A stretch of DNA of 64,000 nucleotides from assembly GCF_014842265.1 (NCBI RefSeq), contig NZ_JACYVI010000010.1, positions 1 through 64,000 of the forward strand, written 5' to 3'. Made by a program: the position numbers and the translations under genes. The notes beneath the pieces were generated by a model. That model was given only the letters and a program-made list of their open reading frames with translations, did not search any database and was not told the DNA's origin. The DNA comes from Pseudomonas sp. CFBP 13711 (GTDB lineage: Bacteria; Pseudomonadota; Gammaproteobacteria; Pseudomonadales; Pseudomonadaceae). Of the stretch, positions 32,055 through 40,019 are shown piece by piece; the stretch's first letter is position 1; each line of letters begins with the position of its first letter.

Positions 32055-33077
32055 GTGAACAGCATCTCCACCCCGACGCGCACCCGCGTCACCATGAACG
32101 ACGTCGCCGACCTCGCCGGCGTCTCCAAGGCCAGTGTCTCGCGCTTCATCGGCGATGACCGGCAACTGCTGTCCGATGCCATCGCCAAACGCATCGAACA
32201 GGCCATCGACACCCTCGGCTATCGCCCCAACCAAATGGCCCGCGGCCTCAAACGCGGCCGCACCCGCCTGATCGGCATGCTCGTCGCCGACATCCGCAAC
32301 CCCTACTCCATCGCCGTCATGCACGGCGTCGAAACGGCCTGCCGCAAACACGGCTACAGCCTCGTCGTCTGCAACACCGACCGCGACGATGAACAGGAAC
32401 GCCTGCACCTCGCCGCCCTGCGCTCCTACAACATCGAAGGCCTGATCGTTAACACCCTCGGCCATCACCTCGACGAACTGCGCGAACTGCACCGCGAACT
32501 GCCGATGGTGCTGGTGGACCGCAAGGTCGATGAACTGCACAGCGACCTCGTCGGTCTCGACAACGTCACGGCAGTCCGGCAGGCGCTGGATCATCTGCAT
32601 GACGCCGGCTATCGCGATGTACTCATGGTCACCGAACCCCAGGACGGCACCAGTTCGCGGATCGAGCGGATGGACGCCTTCAAGAAACAGATCGCCGAGC
32701 GAACCGACATGCATGGGCAGGTCTGCGAAACCGGCGAATCATTACGCGATCGGTTGCGCCACTTCCTCGCGCAAGAAGGCCCCGGCCCCAAAGCGCTGTT
32801 CACCGCCAACGGCGTCGCAACCCTGATCACCACCCGCCAATTGCATGAGCTGGGCTGTCACTTGTTCAACGACATCGGCTTGATCGCCCTCGACGAGCTG
32901 GACTGGTACCCGCTGGTCGGCAGCGGCATCACGTCGCTGGCCCAACCTACCCATGAGATGGGCATCACCGCTTTCGAATGCCTGCTCAATCGACTGCGTG
33001 GGGATCAGGAGCCGGTGCGGCTGTACGACTTCCCCGCGCAGTTGATCGCGCGGGGCTCGACCCGACGACAGACCTGA
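32055..33077 (+). CDS. ptxS: LacI-family repressor of 2-ketogluconate genes
   Basis: A 340-residue LacI-type regulator. The helix-turn-helix is at residues 14-35 (MNDVADLAGVSKASVSRF), the hinge follows, and the sugar-binding domain contains RLIGMLVADIRNPYSIAVMHGVE. Position and operators identify it as PtxS, which binds 2-ketogluconate and releases its own promoter and the kgu promoter. GTG 32055 is chosen because AAGG/AGG sequences lie just upstream and PtxS proteins have a short N-terminal tail. The internal ATG 32094 would begin right at the helix-turn-helix. It is followed by kguE after 104 bp with its own operator. Confidence 0.92.
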   Translation: MNSISTPTRTRVTMNDVADLAGVSKASVSRFIGDDRQLLSDAIAKRIEQAIDTLGYRPNQMARGLKRGRTRLIGMLVADIRNPYSIAVMHGVETACRKHGYSLVVCNTDRDDEQERLHLAALRSYNIEGLIVNTLGHHLDELRELHRELPMVLVDRKVDELHSDLVGLDNVTAVRQALDHLHDAGYRDVLMVTEPQDGTSSRIERMDAFKKQIAERTDMHGQVCETGESLRDRLRHFLAQEGPGPKALFTANGVATLITTRQLHELGCHLFNDIGLIALDELDWYPLVGSGITSLAQPTHEMGITAFECLLNRLRGDQEPVRLYDFPAQLIARGSTRRQT

Positions 33078-33154
33078 CATCCCACACAGATACCGCAGGT
33101 CAGACCCTGCACGCCGACACGAACTTTTACCCGGTTCGCTCGTTCGAACAAAAA

Positions 33155-33168
33155 TGTAACCGGTTTCA
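33155..33168. promoter_or_regulatory. PtxS operator upstream of kguE
   Basis: TGTAACCGGTTTCA differs from the perfect PtxS palindrome at one base and lies 14 bp before the kguE start, close to its ribosome-binding site. Confidence 0.85.
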
Positions 33169-33181
33169 GAGGACAATAATA

Positions 33182-34003
33182 ATGACCCTACCATCCGTTG
33201 CCATTAGCCTCGGCGCCTTCGGTGCCGATCGTGTACGTACCCAAGGCCAGGCCAGTTTCATCCCGCTACTCGTTGATGCCGGCGTCAAGCGTATCGAGCT
33301 GCGCGAAGAGCTGTTCAGCCCCGGCGTTCATGACCAAGACTTCCCTGCCCTTGCCCGCGCCATTCAGGCTCAAGGCCTGGAGTGCCTGTACTCGGCGCCC
33401 CTTGAGTTGTGGCTCGAAGGCGACACGCAACCGAACCCCGAATTGAAATCGACCCTGGAGCGCGCCACCGCGTGCGGTGCGTTCTGGCTCAAAGTGTCGC
33501 TGGGGCATTTTGGCGAGCACTGCGACGTCGCCGCGCTGGCTGATCGCCTGGCGCCCTACGACGTTCACTTGCTGGTGGAAAACGATCAGACCGAACAGGG
33601 CGGCCGCATTGAGCCCTTCGTGGAGTTCTTCGCGCAGATCACCGCGCTGCAAATGCCCATTGGCATGACCTTCGACATCGGCAACTGGCGCTGGCAGGAG
33701 CAGTCCGCCCGCGACGCCGCCCAGCAGCTGGGCCGTTACGTCGAATACCTGCACTGCAAGGCAATCTCCCGGAGCGCGTCAGGCAAGCTCATCGCCGTGC
33801 CGCCTGCTTCAATCGACCTGCAACAGTGGGAATTGCTCATCCAGCACATGCCGGTAAACCTGCCCCGCGCCATCGAGTACCCGCTGCAAGGCGACGACTT
33901 GCTGGAGGTGACCCGCGAACAGGTTGCCCTGCTCGCCCGCCTTGGCCAGTCGCGACCCACTCACTCCAACGCAACGGAAACGGAGGCGCTGAGCCATGTC
34001 TGA
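33182..34003 (+). CDS. kguE: KguE, sugar phosphate isomerase/epimerase-like protein
   Basis: A 273-residue TIM-barrel (AP endonuclease 2 family) protein and first gene of the 2-ketogluconate operon. Motifs include LVDAGVKRIELREELF, HLLVENDQTEQGG with a Glu typical of metal-binding sites, TFDIGNWRW and YLHCKAISRSASGK. Its precise reaction in 2-ketogluconate use is not well established. ATG 33182 follows AGAGGACAATAATA. A frame open further upstream has no start with a ribosome site. The stop overlaps the kguK start by eight bases. Confidence 0.88.
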   Translation: MTLPSVAISLGAFGADRVRTQGQASFIPLLVDAGVKRIELREELFSPGVHDQDFPALARAIQAQGLECLYSAPLELWLEGDTQPNPELKSTLERATACGAFWLKVSLGHFGEHCDVAALADRLAPYDVHLLVENDQTEQGGRIEPFVEFFAQITALQMPIGMTFDIGNWRWQEQSARDAAQQLGRYVEYLHCKAISRSASGKLIAVPPASIDLQQWELLIQHMPVNLPRAIEYPLQGDDLLEVTREQVALLARLGQSRPTHSNATETEALSHV

Positions 34004-34961
34004 GATCGATATTCTCTCCTTCGGCGAAACCATGACCATGCTGGTGGCCGAGCAAACCGGAGATCTGGCGCAGGTGCGCCACTTCGAGAAACGCATCGCC
34101 GGTGCCGACAGCAATGTGGCGATCGGGCTCTCGCGGCTGGGCTTCAAGGTGGCGTGGCTGAGCCGGGTCGGCAACGACTCCATGGGCCGCTTCGTCACCG
34201 ACAGCCTGCAACAGGAAGGCGTGGACTGCGCTCACGTCACCGTGGACGCCGCGCACCCCACCGGTTTTCAGTTCAAATCCCTGGAGCTGGAAGGCGCAGA
34301 TCCGGTGGTCGAGTATTTCCGTCGCGGCTCGGCGGCCAGTCACCTGTCGGTCAACGACATCGTTCCCGAGCTGCTGAAAGCGCGGCATCTGCACGCCACC
34401 GGCATTCCGGCGGCGCTGTCCGACACCTGCCGGGAGCTTTCCCACGTGCTGATGACGCAAATGCGCGAGGCCGGCCGCAGCGTGTCGTTCGACCCCAATC
34501 TGCGGCCTTCGCTGTGGTCGAGCCAGGCGACGATGATCCGCGAAGTGAACCATCTCGCCAGCCACGCCCACTGGGTCATGCCGGGTCTGGCCGAGGGTGA
34601 ATTGCTCACCGGTTTCGACACGCCGGCTGACATCGCCCGTTTCTACCTGGACATGGGCGTCGAGGCGGTGATCATCAAACTCGGCGCCAAGGGCGCGTAT
34701 TACCGCACTCAGCTCAATGAGGCGTTCTTGCCCGGCGTGCCGGTGGCCAATGTGGTCGACACCGTGGGCGCAGGCGATGGCTTCGCCGTCGGGGTGATCA
34801 GTGCGCTGCTGGAAAACCTCGGGTTCGAGCAAGCCACTGCCCGGGGCAACTGGGTCGGCAGCCAGGTCGTGCAAAGCCGTGGCGACATGGAAGGCCTGCC
34901 CACCCGCGCCGCACTCGATGCCGCCAACGTCTCGGCAGGCGCCCGACGACAGAGCGCCTGA
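33996..34961 (+). CDS. kguK: 2-ketogluconate kinase
   Basis: A 321-residue PfkB-family sugar kinase that phosphorylates 2-ketogluconate to 2-keto-6-phosphogluconate in the cytoplasm. The N-terminal family motif is ADSNVAIGLSRLGFKVAWLSRVGNDSMGRFV, and the C-terminal motif DTVGAGDGFAVG carries the catalytic base Asp of the GAGD anion hole. It sits between kguE and the transporter in the ptxS-controlled operon. Confidence 0.92.
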   Translation: MSEIDILSFGETMTMLVAEQTGDLAQVRHFEKRIAGADSNVAIGLSRLGFKVAWLSRVGNDSMGRFVTDSLQQEGVDCAHVTVDAAHPTGFQFKSLELEGADPVVEYFRRGSAASHLSVNDIVPELLKARHLHATGIPAALSDTCRELSHVLMTQMREAGRSVSFDPNLRPSLWSSQATMIREVNHLASHAHWVMPGLAEGELLTGFDTPADIARFYLDMGVEAVIIKLGAKGAYYRTQLNEAFLPGVPVANVVDTVGAGDGFAVGVISALLENLGFEQATARGNWVGSQVVQSRGDMEGLPTRAALDAANVSAGARRQSA

Positions 34962-35032
34962 ACCCTTGCTTTCACACACACCGAACCTCCATCACCTGCT
35001 GCGACAAAAACAACATGCTCAGGGAGCCTGAA

Positions 35033-36349
35033 ATGGAAAAGCTGCTCGAATCCGTGAAACACGCCGGCCTCAAACGTCGCTGGCTGTTGATCATGCCCAT
35101 CGTCTTCATCACCTACAGCCTGGCGTACCTGGACCGCGCCAACTATGGCTTCGCCGCCGCGTCGGGGATGGCCGAAGACCTGCACATCACCCCGGGCATG
35201 TCGTCGTTGCTGGGGGCGTTGTTCTTCCTCGGTTACTTCTTCTTCCAAGTGCCCGGCGCCATCTACGCGCAGAAGAAAAGCGTCAAGAAACTCATCTTCG
35301 TCAGCCTGATCCTGTGGGGCGGCCTGGCCACCCTGACCGGCATCGTTTCCAACGCTTACATGCTGATCGGCATCCGCTTCATGCTCGGGGTGGTCGAAGC
35401 GGCGGTGATGCCGGCCATGCTGGTGTACCTCTGCTACTGGTTCACCAAGGCCGAACGCTCCCGCGCCAACACCGTGCTGATCCTCGGCAACCCGGTGACG
35501 ATGCTGTGGATGTCGGTGGTGTCCGGTTATCTGGTCGCACACTTCAGCTGGCGCTGGATGTTCATCGTCGAAGGCCTGCCGGCGGTGATCTGGGCGTTTA
35601 TCTGGTGGCGTCTGGTGGACGAGCGTCCGGCCCAGGCCAAGTGGCTGACCGCTGAAGAAAAGACCGAACTGCAAGCGCGCCTCGACGCCGAACAGGTCGG
35701 CATCAAGCCGGTGAAAAACTACGCCGAGGCGTTCCGCTCTCCGCGCGTGCTGTTGCTGGCCGCGCAGTACTTCTGCTGGAGCATCGGCGTGTACGGCTTC
35801 GTGCTGTGGCTGCCGACCATCATCAAGAAAGGCATGCAGATGGACATGGTCGAAGCCGGCTGGCTCTCGGCCCTGCCGTATCTGGCTGCGGTGATCGGCA
35901 TGGTGCTGGTGTCTTGGGCGTCGGATAAAACCCAGAAGCGCAAAGCCTTCGTCTGGCCGCCGCTGCTGCTGGCCGCCGTTGCGTTCTACGGCTCCTACGC
36001 GCTGGGTACCGAACATTTCTGGTGGTCCTACTCGCTGCTGGTCATCGCCGGCGCCTGCATGTACGCGCCTTACGGTCCGTTCTTCGCGATCGTCCCGGAA
36101 ATCCTTCCGGCCAACGTCGCGGGCGGCGCCATGGCACTGATCAACAGCCTCGGTGCGCTCGGTTCGTTCGCCGGTTCCTACCTCGTCGGCTACCTGAATG
36201 GCGTCACCGGCACCTTGAGCGCGTCGTACCTGTTCATGAGCGGCGCGCTGCTGGTCTCGGTGGTGCTGACGCTGCTGCTCAAGCCGGACAGCAAGGCCCG
36301 GCCGCTGAGCGACAAGCCTGGCGTTGGTCCTGCGCCTGCCCACTCCTGA
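35033..36349 (+). CDS. kguT: 2-ketogluconate MFS transporter
   Basis: A 438-residue major-facilitator protein of the anion:cation symporter family with 12 helices: LAYLDRANYGFAAASGMAEDL in helix 1, LGVVEAAVMPAMLVYLCYWFTKAERSRANT, then FAIVPEILPANVAGGAMALINSLGALG. In pseudomonads KguT brings periplasmically made 2-ketogluconate into the cell. GGGAG lies before ATG 35033, preferred over ATG 35015. The gene follows kguK by 71 bp. Confidence 0.92.
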   Translation: MEKLLESVKHAGLKRRWLLIMPIVFITYSLAYLDRANYGFAAASGMAEDLHITPGMSSLLGALFFLGYFFFQVPGAIYAQKKSVKKLIFVSLILWGGLATLTGIVSNAYMLIGIRFMLGVVEAAVMPAMLVYLCYWFTKAERSRANTVLILGNPVTMLWMSVVSGYLVAHFSWRWMFIVEGLPAVIWAFIWWRLVDERPAQAKWLTAEEKTELQARLDAEQVGIKPVKNYAEAFRSPRVLLLAAQYFCWSIGVYGFVLWLPTIIKKGMQMDMVEAGWLSALPYLAAVIGMVLVSWASDKTQKRKAFVWPPLLLAAVAFYGSYALGTEHFWWSYSLLVIAGACMYAPYGPFFAIVPEILPANVAGGAMALINSLGALGSFAGSYLVGYLNGVTGTLSASYLFMSGALLVSVVLTLLLKPDSKARPLSDKPGVGPAPAHS

Positions 36350-36364
36350 TCAGGAACTCTTTAG

Positions 36365-37345
36365 ATGACTCACCATGTTGTGCTCTACAAAAAACTCTCG
36401 GGCCCGTTGATGCAACGCCTGCAAGCCCAGGCCGAGGTCACGCTGATCGATGATCCGAAATCCAGCAACGGCCTGGCACGCTTGCGCGACGCCCTGCCCC
36501 ACGCCGATGCCTTGCTCGGCGCGAGCGTGAAGCTGGACGCCGAATTGCTGGACCTGGCGCCAAAGCTGAAAGCGGTGTCCAGCGTCTCGGTGGGGGTCGA
36601 TAACTACGACATCGAGTACCTGACGCGGCGCGGCATTCTGCTGACCAACACCCCGGATGTGCTCACCGAAACCACCGCCGACACCGGTTTCGCGCTGATC
36701 ATGGCCACGGCACGTAGGGTAGTGGAGCTGGCGAACATGGTCCGCGACGGCCAGTGGAAGCAGAACATCGGGCCGCAGCACTTTGGTTCCGACGTGCATG
36801 GCAAGACGCTGGGCATCATCGGCATGGGCCGGATTGGCGAAGCGGTGGCGCAACGGGGGCATTTCGGGTTCGGGATGCCGGTGATTTACCACAGTCACTC
36901 ACCCAAGCCGGCGGTGGAAGCGCGCTTTGATGCCCGCTATCGCAGCCTGGAAGACCTGCTGCGCGAAGCGGATTTTGTGTGCCTGACCGTGCCGCTGACC
37001 GCCGAAACCGAGGGGCTGATCGGTGCCGAGCAGTTTGCGCAGATGCGGCCGGAGACGATCTTCATCAACATCGCCCGCGGCAAGGTGGTGGACGAGCAGG
37101 CGCTGATTGCCGCGCTGCAGAACGGCCAGATTCGCGCGGCCGGTCTGGATGTCTTTGAGCAGGAGCCCGTGAATCCGGACTCGCCGCTGTTGCAGATGGA
37201 CAACGTGGTGGCGACCCCGCACATGGGCTCGGCGACCCACGAGACCCGCGAGGCCATGGCCCGCTGTGCCGTGGACAATCTGCTGGCGGCCCTGGCGGGC
37301 GAGCGACCGAAGGATCTGGTCAATCCCGCTGCGTGGAATGGCTGA
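36365..37345 (+). CDS. kguD: 2-keto-6-phosphogluconate reductase
   Basis: A 326-residue D-isomer-specific 2-hydroxyacid dehydrogenase that reduces 2-keto-6-phosphogluconate to 6-phosphogluconate, which enters the Entner-Doudoroff pathway. The nucleotide fold is GIIGMGRIGEAVAQRG. The catalytic set is Arg in INIARGKVVDE, Glu in VFEQEPV and His in TPHMGSATHE. AGGAACT precedes the start. It is the last gene of the operon, and REP sequences follow. Confidence 0.92.
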   Translation: MTHHVVLYKKLSGPLMQRLQAQAEVTLIDDPKSSNGLARLRDALPHADALLGASVKLDAELLDLAPKLKAVSSVSVGVDNYDIEYLTRRGILLTNTPDVLTETTADTGFALIMATARRVVELANMVRDGQWKQNIGPQHFGSDVHGKTLGIIGMGRIGEAVAQRGHFGFGMPVIYHSHSPKPAVEARFDARYRSLEDLLREADFVCLTVPLTAETEGLIGAEQFAQMRPETIFINIARGKVVDEQALIAALQNGQIRAAGLDVFEQEPVNPDSPLLQMDNVVATPHMGSATHETREAMARCAVDNLLAALAGERPKDLVNPAAWNG

Positions 37346-37416
37346 TAGATACTCTGTGGGATATGGGAATGCTTGCGATATCAGCCAGCTCGCAGGACCT
37401 CTGGGGGGTGACCGGG

Positions 37417-37682
37417 GTGAACTCAGGATCTTGGGCACGCCGCAGGACGTGTAGGAGTGAGCTTGCTCGCGAAAGCGGTATTTCTACGCGCAGAAATTCA
37501 GCAGATTCACTGGCCTCTTCGCGAGCAAGCTCGCTCCCACAGAATTGAGGTGAACTCAAGATTTCGGGCACGCCGCAGGACTTGTGGGAGTGAGCTTGCT
37601 CACGAAGGCGGTATTTCTACGCGCAGAAATCCAGCAGATTCACTGGCCTCTTCGCGAGCAAGCTCGGCTCCCACAGGATCGG
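37417..37682. repeat. Tandemly duplicated BIME, two 133-bp units
   Basis: Each unit holds an inverted REP pair of the GAGCTTGCTC type with the same inner spacer (GGTATTTCTACGCGCAGAAAT...) and the same leader (GTGAACTCA...CACGCCGCAGGAC). The units start at 37417 and 37550 and differ at only a few bases. They occupy the space between kguD and the chemoreceptor gene, which has no other content. Confidence 0.85.
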
Positions 37683-37720
37683 GTTAGCCCCTCAAACTTG
37701 CGCACCCCGGACTTAACTCG

Positions 37721-39346
37721 TCAAATCACAAACTTAGCCACCATTGCTTTCAGATCAACCGCCAGTCGCGACAGCTCATGGCTGGCCGCGCTGGTCTGGT
37801 TCGCGCCCGCTGCCGTCTGCGCGGCGAGGTCGCGGATGTTGACCAGATTGCGGTCCACCTCCCTCGACACCTGCGCCTGTTCCTCCGATGCACTGGCGAT
37901 CACCAGGTTGCGCTCGTTGATCTGCGCAATGGCCTCAGTGATCAACTCCAGTGCATCACCCGCCGAGCTGGCCAGGCTCAGCGTGGTGCGGGTGCTGTCG
38001 GTGTTGCGCGACATGGAGTGCACCGCCTCGCCGGTACGCGTCTGAATGCCAGCAACCATCTGTTCAATTTCTGTGGTCGACTGCGCGGTGCGATGGGCCA
38101 GCGCGCGAACTTCGTCGGCAACCACGGCAAACCCGCGACCCGCCTCCCCCGCACGCGCAGCCTCGATGGCGGCGTTGAGCGCCAACAGGTTGGTCTGCTC
38201 GGCGATCGAACGAATCACGTCGAGCACCTTGCCAATATCACGGCCCTGGGCCGCCAGGCCTTCGACCAACCCGGAAGTGGCCTGGATCTGCTGGGTCATG
38301 TCCTGAATCGACTTCACCGTCTCGACCACCCGATCACGCCCCTGACGTGCGGCCTGATTGGACTGCTGTGACGCTTCGGACGTCGACACCGCGTTGCGCG
38401 CGACCTCCTCAACGGCGGCAGTCATCTCGTTGACTGCCGTTGCCGCCTGCTCGATCTCGTTGTTCTGCTGCTGCAAACCGCGCGAGGACTCTTCTGTCAC
38501 CGCGCTCAGCTCTTCAGCCGCCGACGCCAGCTGGGTGGACGAGCCAGAAATCAGCTCGATGGTCTGGCGCAGATTGCGCTGCATCGTTGCCAGAGCGCGC
38601 AACAACTGAGTCGCTTCGTCCTTGCCGTCGACCTCGATGGGGCGGGTCAGATCGCCCGATGAGATCTCTTCTGCGGCGCGAACTGCTCGGGTCATCGGGT
38701 TGACGATACTTCGGGTGAGCAACCACGCCAACATGATGGTGAGCAGGACGGCAACCACTGAAACAGCAATCATGCTCAGGTTGGCGCTTTCATATTCCGC
38801 TCTGGAAATCTCTCCCGCTTCAGTGGCGCTCTTCGTGTTCAGGGCGATCAACTGGTTGATCTGCACACCCATGAGGTCAGTGGCTTCTTTCATGCGGGTA
38901 TTGATCAATGCGCGCATGTCCTCAACCTTATCTTGATGCGACAAGTCCAGCACTTTGGCCTGAATGTCGAGGAACGTTGCCAGCGTCGCTTCAAACTGGT
39001 TGTACACGGTCAGCTCATCAGCCTCGGCCGGGAGCGAGGCGTAGGCTTTTTTGGCTGTCTGCAACTTACCAATCAGTTCGGCGATCCGCGCATCGGTTTC
39101 GCGTAGCGATGTCGGTTCTCGGTTTACCAGCGTGCGAAACGAGGTGATGCGCAAGCGCAGGCTGTTCTCCAGCATCCCACTTAAATGACCAATACTCGGC
39201 AGTTGATTGGACTCCATGTCGATGGCGGTCTGGCGTATCTGCGCCATCCTGTGAACCGAGAAAACGCTCAAGCCAATGACCAGTGCGGCAATGAACGCGA
39301 ATCCCAGGAATGCGCGAGGCGCAATATTCATGTTTCTTATCGACAT
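37721..39346 (-). CDS. Methyl-accepting chemotaxis protein with four-helix-bundle sensor
   Basis: A 541-residue inner-membrane chemoreceptor. Helix 1 is at residues 12-30 (AFLGFAFIAALVIGLSVF), and the periplasmic 4HB_MCP-type sensor runs to about 190. Helix 2 is at 191-210 (LSMIAVSVVAVLLTIMLAWLL), followed by HAMP (NPMTRAVRAAEEISSGDLT) and the cytoplasmic coiled coil. The conserved tip EQTNLLALNAAIEAARAGE and VVADEVRALAHRTA contact CheA and CheW. The C-terminus lacks the NWETF-type CheR tether. The ligand cannot be predicted. It is a single gene. Confidence 0.92.
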   Translation of the reverse strand: MSIRNMNIAPRAFLGFAFIAALVIGLSVFSVHRMAQIRQTAIDMESNQLPSIGHLSGMLENSLRLRITSFRTLVNREPTSLRETDARIAELIGKLQTAKKAYASLPAEADELTVYNQFEATLATFLDIQAKVLDLSHQDKVEDMRALINTRMKEATDLMGVQINQLIALNTKSATEAGEISRAEYESANLSMIAVSVVAVLLTIMLAWLLTRSIVNPMTRAVRAAEEISSGDLTRPIEVDGKDEATQLLRALATMQRNLRQTIELISGSSTQLASAAEELSAVTEESSRGLQQQNNEIEQAATAVNEMTAAVEEVARNAVSTSEASQQSNQAARQGRDRVVETVKSIQDMTQQIQATSGLVEGLAAQGRDIGKVLDVIRSIAEQTNLLALNAAIEAARAGEAGRGFAVVADEVRALAHRTAQSTTEIEQMVAGIQTRTGEAVHSMSRNTDSTRTTLSLASSAGDALELITEAIAQINERNLVIASASEEQAQVSREVDRNLVNIRDLAAQTAAGANQTSAASHELSRLAVDLKAMVAKFVI

Positions 39347-39404
39347 GGATGATCTCTCTGGAAGGCTGATGCTGCGTCGATTCTTTTAATTGACGCTCGC
39401 CCTG

Positions 39405-39412
39405 CTATCGGC
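39405..39412 (-). promoter_or_regulatory. Possible FliA (sigma-28) -10 element upstream of the chemoreceptor
   Basis: GCCGATAG on the minus strand, about 60 bp before the chemoreceptor start, resembles the sigma-28 -10 sequence GCCGATAA. A GAAAGTT lies upstream but with shorter spacing than the consensus, so support is weak. The remainder of 39347-39755 shows no gene. Confidence 0.3.
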
Positions 39413-39755
39413 CGCCCATCAACTTTCATGCGGGCGCCTTGAGCATTTGGAGATATATATTTCTTCCACCTAACTCGTTAACGATGCTTTCAGATCGCTA
39501 TAACGATTCAGCGCTGGTTCAAGCATGCATCCGCATATAAGCGATTCATGATAAAGATCAACGAAACATGAAATTCTCAATTGTGTAGGATTTATTTCCC
39601 GACACTGTCAGAACTCGGTGCTACCTTTACCTGACTCGTGGTCTGCGGGCCAGGCTTCCTCACGCGACGTGTCGATCGCTGCCGAGGCCTGAACAGACCT
39701 GCCGTTTTCCTACCCTGCGGAGCTTGTGAAGTGCTCGATTGAACGAGGTGGGTCC

Positions 39756-40019
39756 ATGAACAAAGTGACATTCCCGAACGCCTGCCAGCTGATGCGCTGG
39801 CATTTTCATCCGGTGGGCTTCGAAGCCAACATGGACGCGCCCGGCAGTATGGTGGCCCGTCTTTTTGACCGGGCCAGCGGCGAGACCGTGATTGCCATCG
39901 CCGCCATTCCCTGCGCCACCGTGATGAACGCGACGGACGTGGAGCGCATCATCGAGGCCATTGAACTGGAGGTCGAGACCTTCATTCCAAGGCGCTCTCT
40001 GTACCTCAATCGGGCCTGA
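39756..40019 (+). CDS. DUF1652-type small Pseudomonas protein
   Basis: An 87-residue soluble protein, NKVTFPNACQLMRWHFHPVGFEA...ARLFDRASGETVIAIAAIPCATVMNATDVERIIEAIELEVE. Its layout of basic N-terminus, beta-rich centre and C-terminal helix resembles the DUF1652 family of Pseudomonas, function unknown. GAGG precedes ATG 39756; an in-frame upstream start at 39726 lacks a site. Its 3' end overlaps the helicase gene on the other strand by 14 bp. Confidence 0.7.
   Translation: MNKVTFPNACQLMRWHFHPVGFEANMDAPGSMVARLFDRASGETVIAIAAIPCATVMNATDVERIIEAIELEVETFIPRRSLYLNRA

Noticed and set aside
34709..36343. 544-codon minus-strand ORF opposite kguT
   Set aside because: Composition is of antisense type; kguT is a convincing transporter in a known operon order.
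37417..37682. CRISPR-like regular repeats
   Set aside because: Only two units of 133 bp, each an inverted REP pair. There are no short direct repeats with unique spacers and no cas genes.
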